A stretch of 38,734 nt of DNA, from contig CALAHN010000021.1 of the NCBI GenBank assembly GCA_937891825.1, positions 1 to 38,734 of the forward strand. Direction: 5' to 3'. This stretch comes from an uncultured Alphaproteobacteria bacterium (GTDB taxonomy: Bacteria; Pseudomonadota; Alphaproteobacteria; Bin95). The notes below the pieces were generated by a model, which ran no database searches, was not told where the DNA came from, and was given only the letters and a program-made list of their open reading frames with translations. Position 1 is the first letter of the stretch; every line of letters starts with the position of its first letter. The translations under genes were made by a program, and so were the position numbers. Of the stretch, positions 17,173-24,204 are shown piece after piece.

Positions 17173-17185
17173 AAATCACGAAAAT
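17144..17185. promoter_or_regulatory. candidate upstream activator palindrome for CynF
   Basis: A large imperfect inverted repeat. The left arm 17144-17160 begins ATTTTCGT and ends GCAT; the right arm 17167-17185 begins ATGC and ends ACGAAAAT. The outer 8 bases match perfectly and the inner parts match with a 2-base bulge. Its centre is about 145 bases upstream of the predicted cynA transcription start, a usual place for an enhancer-binding protein site. It also covers the candidate starts of cynF, so the protein could repress its own gene. Confidence 0.6.
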
Positions 17186-17245
17186 GCATAATTCAACAGG
17201 CTATGCGGGACGGCCCGCCGAAGGCGCCCTAAGCCGTTAAGTTTC

Positions 17246-17260
17246 AGTCAATATTTATTG
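17246..17260. promoter_or_regulatory. possible IHF bend site
   Basis: AGTCAATATTTATTG is an AT-rich patch between the activator palindrome and the -24/-12 promoter, about 50-63 bases before the predicted start. It partly matches the IHF consensus WATCAANNNNTTR. IHF commonly bends DNA at this place in sigma-54 promoters. The match is imperfect, so this is a weak call. Confidence 0.3.
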
Positions 17261-17282
17261 TCACGGCTGCGGCGGAGGAAAC

Positions 17283-17298
17283 TGGCACGCCTTGTGCA
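17283..17298 (+). promoter_or_regulatory. sigma-54 (-24/-12) promoter of cynA
   Basis: TGGCACG-N4-GTGCA (17283-17298) matches the RpoN consensus TGGCACG-N4-TTGCW at all but one base. The invariant GG (17284-17285) and GC (17296-17297) have the required 12-base phase. The predicted start is near 17309, leaving a leader of about 47 bases before the cynA ATG at 17356. Its place between a divergent sigma-54 activator and the cyn transport genes makes it very likely functional. Confidence 0.88.
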
Positions 17299-17355
17299 AT
17301 GCAGCAGGCACGCCTGGCGCGGACCAGCAAGCTTCGCAGAGACAAGGAGATGACG

Positions 17356-18747
17356 ATGACAGTTAAAAGCCTTGGAGACCCGTTTGACGGAGATGTCGAT
17401 CTGGTACACGGCGCCGCTTGCTCGTGCAGCGCCTGCGCTTCGGGACACGCGGTTCACGCCGCGCCGAAGCCTGACGCCCTGCCGCTATCCAATGAAGCGA
17501 TGCTGGAGCGCGCCGTCGAAAGCGCCGTCGTGCGTTCGGTCTTCGGCCAGAACGAATTCTCCCGCCGCTCATTCGCCAAATTGATGGGCGGCGCGACGAT
17601 GGCCGGCCTCATCGGCTCGGTGCTGCCGCTCGACAAGGCCAAGGCCGCGATCCTGGACAAGCTTGGCAAGCCGGAGAAGACCGACCTCAAGATCGGCTTC
17701 GTGCCGATCACCTGCGCCACGCCGATCATCATGGCGCAGCCGCTTGGCTTCTATGAACGCCATGGCCTGAATGCCTCCGTCATCAAGACGGCCGGCTGGG
17801 CGGTCGCGCGCGACAAGTCCCTGAACGGCGAATATGACGCCAGCCACATGCTGACGCCGATGCCGCTCGCCATGACCATGGGCGCTGGCTCGACGGCGAC
17901 GCCATACCTGATGCCGGCGGTCGAGAACATCAACGGCCAGGCCATCGTCCTCGCCAATCAGCACAAGGACAAGCGCGATCCCAAGCAGTGGAAGGGCTTC
18001 AAGTTCGGCGTGCCCTTCGAATACTCGATGCACAATTTCCTGCTGCGCTACTATGTGGCCGAACATGGCCTCGACCCCGATCAGGACATCCAGATCCGCG
18101 TCGTGCCGCCGCCGGAAATGGTCGCGAACCTGCGCGCCGGGAACCTGGACGGCTATCTCTCGCCGGATCCGTTCAACCAGCGCGCGGTCTGGGAGAAGAT
18201 CGGCTTCATCCACATCCTGACCAAGGATATCTGGGAAGGCCATCCCTGCTGCGCCTTCGCCTGCCCGGCCTCGCTCGCGACCGAGATGCCGAACACCTAT
18301 GGCGCGCTGCTGAAGTCGATCGTCGACGCGACGCAATATGCCTCGAAAGCCGAGAACCGCGTCGAGATCGCGGAAGCGATCAGCCCGACCAACTACCTGA
18401 ACCAGCCAGTTCCGGTCGTCACCCAGGTCCTGACCGGGCGCTTTGCCGACGGGCTTGGCAATGTCCTGAATGTGCCGGACCGGATCGATTTCGATCCCTT
18501 CCCCTGGCACTCCATGGGCGTCTGGATCCTGACCCAGATGAAGCGCTGGGGCTATGTCTCGGGCGACATCGACTACAAGGGCATCGCCGAACAGGTCTAT
18601 GTCGCGGGCGACACCGCCAAGATCATGAAGGACCTTGGCTACGAGCATCCGTCGACCACCTACAAGACCTATTCGATCATGGGCAAGACCTTCGATCCCA
18701 TGGACCCCGAGGGCTATGTGAAGTCCTTCCCGATCGGAAAGGGCTGA
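17356..18747 (+). CDS. cynA: cyanate/nitrate-type ABC transporter substrate-binding protein
   Basis: A 463-residue periplasmic binding protein of the NrtA/CmpA/CynA family. It has an N-terminal extension with a Cys-rich CSCSAC (Cys22, 24, 27) followed by His33/His36. A twin-arginine signal SRRSFAKLMGG comes next (Arg70-Arg71), with a hydrophobic stretch to ~95. The mature two-lobed fold starts at KIGFVPITCATPIIMAQPLGFYERHGL and includes GYLSPDPFNQRAVWEKIGFIHIL, as in nitrate/bicarbonate/cyanate binders. AAGGAG abuts the first ATG (17350), so the second ATG, 6 bases from it, is chosen. Tat export implies folding before export, perhaps with a bound metal. Cyanate is inferred from the linked cyanase; nitrate or bicarbonate is not excluded. 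Confidence 0.9.
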   Translation: MTVKSLGDPFDGDVDLVHGAACSCSACASGHAVHAAPKPDALPLSNEAMLERAVESAVVRSVFGQNEFSRRSFAKLMGGATMAGLIGSVLPLDKAKAAILDKLGKPEKTDLKIGFVPITCATPIIMAQPLGFYERHGLNASVIKTAGWAVARDKSLNGEYDASHMLTPMPLAMTMGAGSTATPYLMPAVENINGQAIVLANQHKDKRDPKQWKGFKFGVPFEYSMHNFLLRYYVAEHGLDPDQDIQIRVVPPPEMVANLRAGNLDGYLSPDPFNQRAVWEKIGFIHILTKDIWEGHPCCAFACPASLATEMPNTYGALLKSIVDATQYASKAENRVEIAEAISPTNYLNQPVPVVTQVLTGRFADGLGNVLNVPDRIDFDPFPWHSMGVWILTQMKRWGYVSGDIDYKGIAEQVYVAGDTAKIMKDLGYEHPSTTYKTYSIMGKTFDPMDPEGYVKSFPIGKG

Positions 18748-18752
18748 CCCCC

Positions 18753-19598
18753 ATGCCGGCGTTCAAAACCCTTCCGCTCAAGATCCAGGCGATGATGGTT
18801 TCGATCCTCATCCTGATCGCGGCGCTTGGGGTCTGGGAGTTGTCCATCACCGCGAATAGCGGCAGCAGCGGCGAACTCACCGAATATGAACGCCTGACCG
18901 GCGGCGGCGCGCCCAAGGCGGGCGTGCCGCCGCCGTCCAAGGTCTTCGTTAAGGCATGGGAGCAGCTTTCGAACCCATTCTACGACGCCGGCCCGAACGA
19001 CAAGGGCATCGGCATCCAGCTTGGCTACTCGATCTATCGGGTGCTGACGGGATATTTCCTGGCGGCCGCCATCGCGATTCCGCTGGGCTTCCTGATCGGC
19101 ATGTCGCCGCTGATGTACAAGGCGCTCGATCCGTTCATCCAGATCCTGAAGCCGATTTCGCCGCTCGCCTGGATGCCGCTCGCCCTGTTCGTGATCCAGG
19201 ACAGCCAGGCGTCGGCCATCTTCGTGATCTTCATCTGCTCGATCTGGCCGATGCTGATCAACACGGCGTTCGGCGTCGCCGGCGTCCGCAAGGACTGGGT
19301 CAACGTCGCCCGCACCCATGAACTCAGCCCGATCAAGACCGCGTTTCTGGTCATCCTGCCCGCGGCCGCGCCGACGATTCTGACCGGCATGCGGATTTCC
19401 ATCGGCATCGCCTGGCTGGTGATTGTGGCGGCGGAGATGCTCGTCGGCGGCACCGGCATTGGCTACTACGTCTGGAACGAGTGGAACAATCTCGATCTCA
19501 CCTCCGTCATCTTCTCGATCCTGATGATCGGCCTCGTCGGCATGGCGCTGGACGCTGTCTTCGCCTTCGCCCAACGCGCCGTCGCATTCAACGAATAG
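18753..19598 (+). CDS. cynB: ABC transporter permease, nitrate/cyanate family
   Basis: A 281-residue inner-membrane permease of the NrtB/SsuC/TauC family. One N-terminal helix (IQAMMVSILILIAALGVWEL) is followed by a periplasmic loop with PPPSKVF. About five more helices follow, including YRVLTGYFLAAAIAIPLGFLI. The cytoplasmic EAA-like loop ARTHELSPIKTAFLVILPAA contacts the ATPase. Final helices end with LDAVFAFAQRAVAFNE. The ATG is 5 bases after the cynA stop, and there is no strong ribosome site, which suggests translational coupling. It would form the channel for the anion delivered by CynA, powered by CynD. Confidence 0.92.
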   Translation: MPAFKTLPLKIQAMMVSILILIAALGVWELSITANSGSSGELTEYERLTGGGAPKAGVPPPSKVFVKAWEQLSNPFYDAGPNDKGIGIQLGYSIYRVLTGYFLAAAIAIPLGFLIGMSPLMYKALDPFIQILKPISPLAWMPLALFVIQDSQASAIFVIFICSIWPMLINTAFGVAGVRKDWVNVARTHELSPIKTAFLVILPAAAPTILTGMRISIGIAWLVIVAAEMLVGGTGIGYYVWNEWNNLDLTSVIFSILMIGLVGMALDAVFAFAQRAVAFNE

Positions 19599-19609
19599 GA
19601 GGCGAAACG

Positions 19610-20518
19610 ATGAGCAACGGATTTCTGTCGATCGAAGCCCTCGCGAAACGGTTCCCGGCCCAGAACGGCGAAGGCGAGCCGCTGACCGTCTTCGAGAACG
19701 TGAATTTCCGGATCGAGCGCGGCGAGTTCGTCTGCATCGTCGGCCATTCCGGCTGCGGCAAGTCGACGATCATGAATGTGCTGGCGGGCCTCGACGAGGC
19801 GACCGAGGGCGTCGTGATCATGAACGGCAAGGAAGTCAAAGGCCCGAGCCTCGACCGGGGCGTGGTGTTTCAGAATTACTCGCTGCTGCCGTGGCTGAGC
19901 GCCCTCCGGAACGTCACCTTCGCGGTCGAAGCCCGCAACCGGGCCTGGACCAAGGAACAGGTCCGGGCGCACTCCTACAAATATCTGGAGCTTGTCGGCC
20001 TGACCGGCGGCGCCGAACATCGCAAGCCGGCGCAGCTCTCGGGCGGCATGCGCCAGCGCGTCTCGATCGCGCGCGCCTTCGCCATCCAGCCGGAACTGCT
20101 GCTGCTCGACGAACCCTTCGGCGCGCTCGACGCGCTGACCCGCGGCACGATCCAGGACGAACTGCTGAAGATCTGGCAGGGCACCGACCAGACCGTGTTC
20201 ATGATCACCCATGACGTCGACGAGGCGATCTATCTGGCCGACCGGGTGCTGCTGATGACCAACGGCCCCTATGCCCGCGTCGCGGAATCGGTCGAGGTCG
20301 GCATCCCGCGGCCCCGCGCCCGCGATGAGATCGTCGAGCATCCGAACTACTACAAGGTCCGGAACCATCTCGTGCACTTCCTCGCCCGCCGCTCCAAGGA
20401 AATGGCGGGGCGCGAGCATGCGACGCCGACCGGCCGGCCCGAGACCGTCAGCTTCGACGATCCTGAAAAGGAACGACCGGCGCCGCCCCAGGCCGCGCTC
20501 TACGCCATCACCCGATAA
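19610..20518 (+). CDS. cynD: ABC transporter ATP-binding protein, nitrate/cyanate family
   Basis: A 302-residue ATPase subunit. It has Walker A GHSGCGKST (45-53), Q-loop VVFQNYSLLPWLS, signature LSGGMRQR (from 143), Walker B LLLLDEPFGALDA (Asp167) and switch His in MITHDVDEAIYLADR. The C-terminal ~40 residues after the core (HATPTGRPETVSF...) form a short low-complexity tail and not the NrtC binding-protein-like domain. It therefore matches the single-ATPase NrtD/CynD type. AGGAGG lies 7 bases before the ATG and 11 bases after the permease stop. It powers CynB. Confidence 0.94.
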   Translation: MSNGFLSIEALAKRFPAQNGEGEPLTVFENVNFRIERGEFVCIVGHSGCGKSTIMNVLAGLDEATEGVVIMNGKEVKGPSLDRGVVFQNYSLLPWLSALRNVTFAVEARNRAWTKEQVRAHSYKYLELVGLTGGAEHRKPAQLSGGMRQRVSIARAFAIQPELLLLDEPFGALDALTRGTIQDELLKIWQGTDQTVFMITHDVDEAIYLADRVLLMTNGPYARVAESVEVGIPRPRARDEIVEHPNYYKVRNHLVHFLARRSKEMAGREHATPTGRPETVSFDDPEKERPAPPQAALYAITR

Positions 20519-20559
20519 ATCCAAGAAACGCAACGAATGACTGCTTCCAGGAGGACGTT

Positions 20560-21030
20560 ATGAAACCGTCACGCTTTGTAGAACCGGCCATGGACAAGGA
20601 CGATGTGGCGGCCATGGTGCTGTCGGCAAAACGGCAAGCTGGCCTGAAATGGGAAAAGATCGCGGAGATGATCGGCATGTCGCCGGTCTTCACCCACTCC
20701 GCTTGCCTTGGCATGAACTCCATGCCCAAGGACAAGGCCGAACTGCTGGTCAGCAAGCTGGGCTTGCCCCAGGAAGCGGCGCTCGTCCTGGCCGAGCCGC
20801 CGACCAAGGTCTGGGAACAGGCCGTGCCGACCGACCCTTGCGTCTATCGCCTGTATGAAATCGTCGGCGTCTACGGCCCGACGATCAAGGATCTGGTCCA
20901 GGAAGAATTCGGCGACGGCATCATGTCCGCCATCGACTTTGAAATGTATCTGAGCCGCGTCAAGGACCCCAAGGGCGACCGGGTCAAGTTGGAAATGTCC
21001 GGAAAATTCCTGGCTTACAAGTCCTGGTAG
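20560..21030 (+). CDS. cynS: cyanate hydratase (cyanase)
   Basis: A 156-residue cyanase, the same length as the E. coli enzyme. It catalyses bicarbonate-dependent cyanate breakdown: carbamate forms and decays to ammonia and CO2. The N-terminal helical part reads [18 protein letters not shown], and the catalytic residues are intact: Arg97 and Glu100 in YRLYEIV and Ser123 in IMSAID (E. coli Arg96, Glu99, Ser122). The C-terminus ends GKFLAYKSW, as in the family. The enzyme is a homodecamer in the cytosol. AGGAGG precedes the ATG and the gene follows cynD by 41 bases, so it belongs to the sigma-54 operon. No carbonic anhydrase (cynT) gene is present in the window. Confidence 0.97.
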   Translation: MKPSRFVEPAMDKDDVAAMVLSAKRQAGLKWEKIAEMIGMSPVFTHSACLGMNSMPKDKAELLVSKLGLPQEAALVLAEPPTKVWEQAVPTDPCVYRLYEIVGVYGPTIKDLVQEEFGDGIMSAIDFEMYLSRVKDPKGDRVKLEMSGKFLAYKSW

Positions 21031-21038
21031 TCCGGCGC

Positions 21039-21506
21039 ATGTCCCGCCCGCCTTTCCCGCCGTTCACGGAAGCGACCGCTCGCCAGAAAGTGCGGATGGC
21101 GGAGGACGCCTGGAACGATCGCGACCCGGAGCGGGTGGCGCTCGCGTATACCGAAGACAGCCAATGGCGGAACCGGGGCGAGTTCATCCAGGGCCGCGCG
21201 GCCATCGTCGCGTTCCTGACCCGGAAGTGGGCGACGGAGCTGGACTACCGGCTGATCAAGGACCTGCATGCCTTCACGGACGCGCATATCGCCGTGCGCT
21301 TCCGCTATGAGTGGCGTGACGCGGCCGGGCAATGGCGGCGATCCTTCGGCAATGAGAACTGGGAATTCGACGGGGCCGGACTGATGCGGCGGCGCGAGGC
21401 CAGCATCAACGACGTTCTCATCAACGCGGCGGAGCGGCAGTTTCTCTGGCCCGCGCCCGGCCCGCGCCCCGCCGACATTCCCGACCTGCCGCGGACCCCG
21501 TTCTGA
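21039..21506 (+). CDS. NTF2-like DUF1348 family protein
   Basis: A 155-residue cytosolic protein of the nuclear transport factor 2-like superfamily, DUF1348 subgroup. It is recognised by [33 protein letters not shown], the following [24 protein letters not shown], and the late strand [14 protein letters not shown]. Full length for the family. No enzymatic function is established for DUF1348. The cone fold often binds small hydrophobic or anionic molecules. It begins 8 bases after the cyanase stop, which makes it part of the cyn operon and hints at a role linked to cyanate or its source. That link is inference. Confidence 0.85.
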   Translation: MSRPPFPPFTEATARQKVRMAEDAWNDRDPERVALAYTEDSQWRNRGEFIQGRAAIVAFLTRKWATELDYRLIKDLHAFTDAHIAVRFRYEWRDAAGQWRRSFGNENWEFDGAGLMRRREASINDVLINAAERQFLWPAPGPRPADIPDLPRTPF

Positions 21507-21582
21507 GACTTCCGGCCGATGGACGGCGACGGCAAATCGGATCATTCTGCCGCTTCGGATCAGAGGGACGGCAGGAGCGGTT

Positions 21583-22410
21583 TTGCAGGCATTCCTTGAC
21601 GGAGTTCGCCACAGCCCAGGCGGCGTCGGCTATCGGGCGTTCGATCTTGCCGGCCCATGGGGCCTGGAGGACGATCCGGCGCGGACGACGCCCATCGTTT
21701 TTCAGCATGGCCTCGGATTGGACGGCCGAGCCTGGCTGCCGTGGATCCGGGCGCTTGCCGGCCGCGCGCCGATCGTCAGCATCGACATGCGCGGCCACGG
21801 CGCCTCGGTCGACCGTTGGCAGGCCCCAAGCCTGGAGATCGCCGATTATGCGGGCGACGTGCTTGATGTTCTGGACTGCCTTGAATTCGACCGCTGCCAC
21901 TTCGTCGGCGAAAGCTTCGGCGGCACGACCGGGCTCTATCTCGGCATTCATCATCCAGAGCGGTTCGCCAGCCTGACCGTCGTCTCGACGGGATGGCGCG
22001 GGGCGCTGGTCAACAATATCGCCGATTGGCCGTCCGTCCTGGAGAAGCCGGACGGGGTCAAGCGCTGGTCGGACATGATCACAGCCGGCAGTTTCGATCC
22101 CGCATCCGACGATCCGGCGCTGATCGCCTGGGCGGAGGCCCAGCAGGTCAAGCTCGCGCCCCAGGTCGTTTCAGCGATCGTCAAATGCCTGCGCGCCGCC
22201 GACCTCGGGCCCGATCTCGACCGGCTGACCATGCCGGTCCTGAACCTGACGGCCCACCGATCGCCCTTCGTCGATATGGCCCAGCATGCGGAACTGGCCA
22301 GGCGCCTGCCACGCTATGCCCAGGTTGATTTCCGTGCGGCCAAGCACCGCCTTTTCCTGACCCGGGCCGACGCCTGCGTCGACGCCATCATCCGGCATCT
22401 CGACTGGTGA
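21583..22410 (+). CDS. alpha/beta hydrolase
   Basis: A 275-residue alpha/beta-hydrolase fold protein. The oxyanion region is FQHGLGLDGRAW, the beta-4 turn is IDMRGHGAS, and the nucleophile elbow GESFGG holds the catalytic Ser. The acid is likely in the VLNLTAHRSPFVD region, and the catalytic His lies in AAKHRLFL. The start is TTG, preceded by AGGAG at 5 bases; the first in-frame ATG would lose the fold's first strands. It lies 76 bases after the DUF1348 gene on the same strand and may be the last gene of the cyn operon. The substrate (ester, lactone, amide or C-C bond) is not identifiable. Confidence 0.85.
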   Translation: MQAFLDGVRHSPGGVGYRAFDLAGPWGLEDDPARTTPIVFQHGLGLDGRAWLPWIRALAGRAPIVSIDMRGHGASVDRWQAPSLEIADYAGDVLDVLDCLEFDRCHFVGESFGGTTGLYLGIHHPERFASLTVVSTGWRGALVNNIADWPSVLEKPDGVKRWSDMITAGSFDPASDDPALIAWAEAQQVKLAPQVVSAIVKCLRAADLGPDLDRLTMPVLNLTAHRSPFVDMAQHAELARRLPRYAQVDFRAAKHRLFLTRADACVDAIIRHLDW

Positions 22411-22466
22411 GCCTTGCCGCCCTGTAGGCGCATGTCGAAACGCACAGCTTTTGCGCACCGCCTCGT

Positions 22467-22516
22467 AATAATCGCCTGATTATTGTGCGTTGCACCATTT
22501 TCTTGTTGCGACGCAA
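22467..22516. promoter_or_regulatory. two palindromes upstream of bdhA
   Basis: The first is a 7-bp perfect inverted repeat AATAATC-GCCT-GATTATT (22467-22484). The second is TTGC-GAC-GCAA (22506-22516), an 11-base palindrome resembling the TTGC-N3-GCAA/TGC-rich sites described for PhaR-type PHB regulators. Both are in the 204-base gap before the 3-hydroxybutyrate dehydrogenase gene, an AT-rich patch in GC-rich DNA. Operator function is inferred. Confidence 0.45.
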
Positions 22517-22614
22517 ATATTTCACTTGCATCGATTGAAATCCCGTCCACACATTCGGCGATCGAATTAAGGCGGGACGGCGGGCCGCCCGCGCAGCGCT
22601 GGAGGGTGCATGTC

Positions 22615-23400
22615 ATGGCGGATGGTTTGTGCGTAATCGTAACCGGCTCGACCAGCGGGATCGGGATGGGCGTCGCCCATTCCTTCGCCAAGGCGGGCGC
22701 CAAGGTCGCGCTCAACGGGCGGAAGTTGAACGACGCCGCGCAAAGCGTCCTGACCGAGTTTCAGGCCATGTATGGCGCGGAGAATATCGTCTTCGCCGGC
22801 GCGGACATCAGCGTCCCGGATCAGGTCAAGACGATGGTCGAGACCGCGACGGCGGCATTCGGCCGCGTCGATGTGCTGGTCCAGAACGCCGGCATCCAGC
22901 ACACGGCGTCGGTCGTCGATTTCCCTGCGGACAAATGGAGTCAGATCATCGACGTCAATCTGTCATCGGTCTTCCATGGCGCGCAGGCGGTGCTGCCGCT
23001 GATGCTGGCCCAGGGCTTTGGGCGGATCATCAATATCGCCTCGGTGCACGGCATGGTCGCCTCCAAGCAGAAAGCCGCCTATGTCGCCGCCAAGCACGGC
23101 GTAATCGGCCTCAGCAAGGTGATCGCGCTCGAGACGGCGGAAACGAACGTCACCTGCAATTGCATCTGCCCCGGCTGGGTGCTGACGCCGCTGGTCGAAA
23201 AGCAGATCCAGCAGCGCGCCGCCGACAATGGCACGACCTTCGCCATCGAGAAGCTGAAGCTGGTCTCGGAAAAGCAGCCTTCGATGGAGTTCACGACGCC
23301 CGAGCAGATCGGCGATCTCGCAGTCTTCCTGGCGTCGCCCTCGGCCGCCCAGTTGACCGGCCAGGCCATCGCCGTCGACGGCGGCTGGACGGCCCAATAG
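22615..23400 (+). CDS. bdhA: D-3-hydroxybutyrate dehydrogenase
   Basis: A 261-residue SDR closely matching the BdhA family. It oxidises D-3-hydroxybutyrate to acetoacetate with NAD+ in PHB and ketone-body use. The cofactor motif is TGSTSGIG and the catalytic Ser/Tyr/Lys lie in INIASVHGMVAS and YVAAKHG. Family-specific features include QNAGIQH, the lid segment CPGWVLTPLVEKQI, EKQPS and the C-terminal VDGGWTAQ. GGAGGG 8 bases upstream sets the start at 22615. It is followed by an acetoacetate decarboxylase-like gene and a patatin, making a compact three-gene operon for hydroxybutyrate/acetoacetate metabolism. Confidence 0.95.
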   Translation: MADGLCVIVTGSTSGIGMGVAHSFAKAGAKVALNGRKLNDAAQSVLTEFQAMYGAENIVFAGADISVPDQVKTMVETATAAFGRVDVLVQNAGIQHTASVVDFPADKWSQIIDVNLSSVFHGAQAVLPLMLAQGFGRIINIASVHGMVASKQKAAYVAAKHGVIGLSKVIALETAETNVTCNCICPGWVLTPLVEKQIQQRAADNGTTFAIEKLKLVSEKQPSMEFTTPEQIGDLAVFLASPSAAQLTGQAIAVDGGWTAQ

Positions 23401-23453
23401 TCCCGCAAAATCTGGGATCGCCTTGCAGAAACCGGTCATTGGAGGGGGTAGTC

Positions 23454-24200
23454 ATGCAGGTCAAGGATATTCTGAAGTCGCCGTCGATGCCGCTGATGAA
23501 CCCAAGCTATCCGTTTGGGCCCTACCGCTTCGTCGACCGGGAATATTTCGTCATTGTCTATGAATCCGATCCCGACGCCATCGCCGCGGCGGTGCCGGAG
23601 CCCTTGAAGCCGAACGGCTCGAACCGGGTCTTCTACGAATGGATCAACATGCCGGACTCCTCCGGCTTCGGGTCATATGAGGAGTCGGGCGCGGTCATTC
23701 CCTGCACCTTCAACGGCGAAGATGTGAACTACACCGCGATGATGTTCCTGAACGACGAGCCGCCGATTTCGGCAGGCCGCGAAATCTGGGGCTTCCCGAA
23801 GCGCTGGGGCGAACCGAAACTCTCCGTCAAGACGGACACGCTGACGGGCACGCTGGACTATTCCGGCGAACGGGTCGCTATGGGAACCATGGGCTACAAG
23901 CACGAAGGCTCGTTCAAGGATCCGCAGGACCGGGCGGCGATGATGGCGCTGACGCAGATCAACCTGAAGCTTCTGCCCGACGTCAATGGCAATCCGGCGA
24001 TCGCGCAACTGGTCGCCTACAATCTTGAGGATATTACGGTCAAAGGCTATTGGTCCGGGCCAGCGCGGCTTCATCTGGTGCCCCATGTCAACGCGCCCGT
24101 GGCGGACCTGCCGGTGCGCAAGATCATCGGCGGCCGGCACTTCATCGCCGACCTGACCTTGCCCTATGGCCGCGTCATCCACGATTACCTGAAGGATTGA
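23454..24200 (+). CDS. acetoacetate decarboxylase family protein
   Basis: A 248-residue member of the acetoacetate decarboxylase superfamily, similar in length to the clostridial enzyme. The active-site segment reads GREIWGFPKRWGEPKL: the Schiff-base Lys is kept (Lys116, matching Lys115 in Clostridium), but the neighbouring Lys is Arg (Arg117). Other family stretches include PFGPYRFVDREYF, FLNDEPPISAG and the C-terminal DLTLPYGRVIHDYL. It could decarboxylate acetoacetate to acetone and CO2, disposing of the product of the upstream dehydrogenase. Some superfamily members do other Schiff-base chemistry, so activity is inferred. GGAGGGGG precedes the ATG, 53 bases after bdhA. Confidence 0.92.
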   Translation: MQVKDILKSPSMPLMNPSYPFGPYRFVDREYFVIVYESDPDAIAAAVPEPLKPNGSNRVFYEWINMPDSSGFGSYEESGAVIPCTFNGEDVNYTAMMFLNDEPPISAGREIWGFPKRWGEPKLSVKTDTLTGTLDYSGERVAMGTMGYKHEGSFKDPQDRAAMMALTQINLKLLPDVNGNPAIAQLVAYNLEDITVKGYWSGPARLHLVPHVNAPVADLPVRKIIGGRHFIADLTLPYGRVIHDYLKD

Positions 24201-24204
24201 AGCT

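Noticed and set aside
17202-17218. GC-rich imperfect palindrome near GCGGGACGGCCCGC as a second activator site
   Set aside because: It is imperfect and unrelated to the AT-rich palindrome at 17144-17185; GC-rich chance is likely.
15982-17232. A 416-codon plus-strand frame opposite cynF
   Set aside because: The minus strand encodes an unmistakable AAA+ sigma-54 activator; the opposite frame has no domain features.
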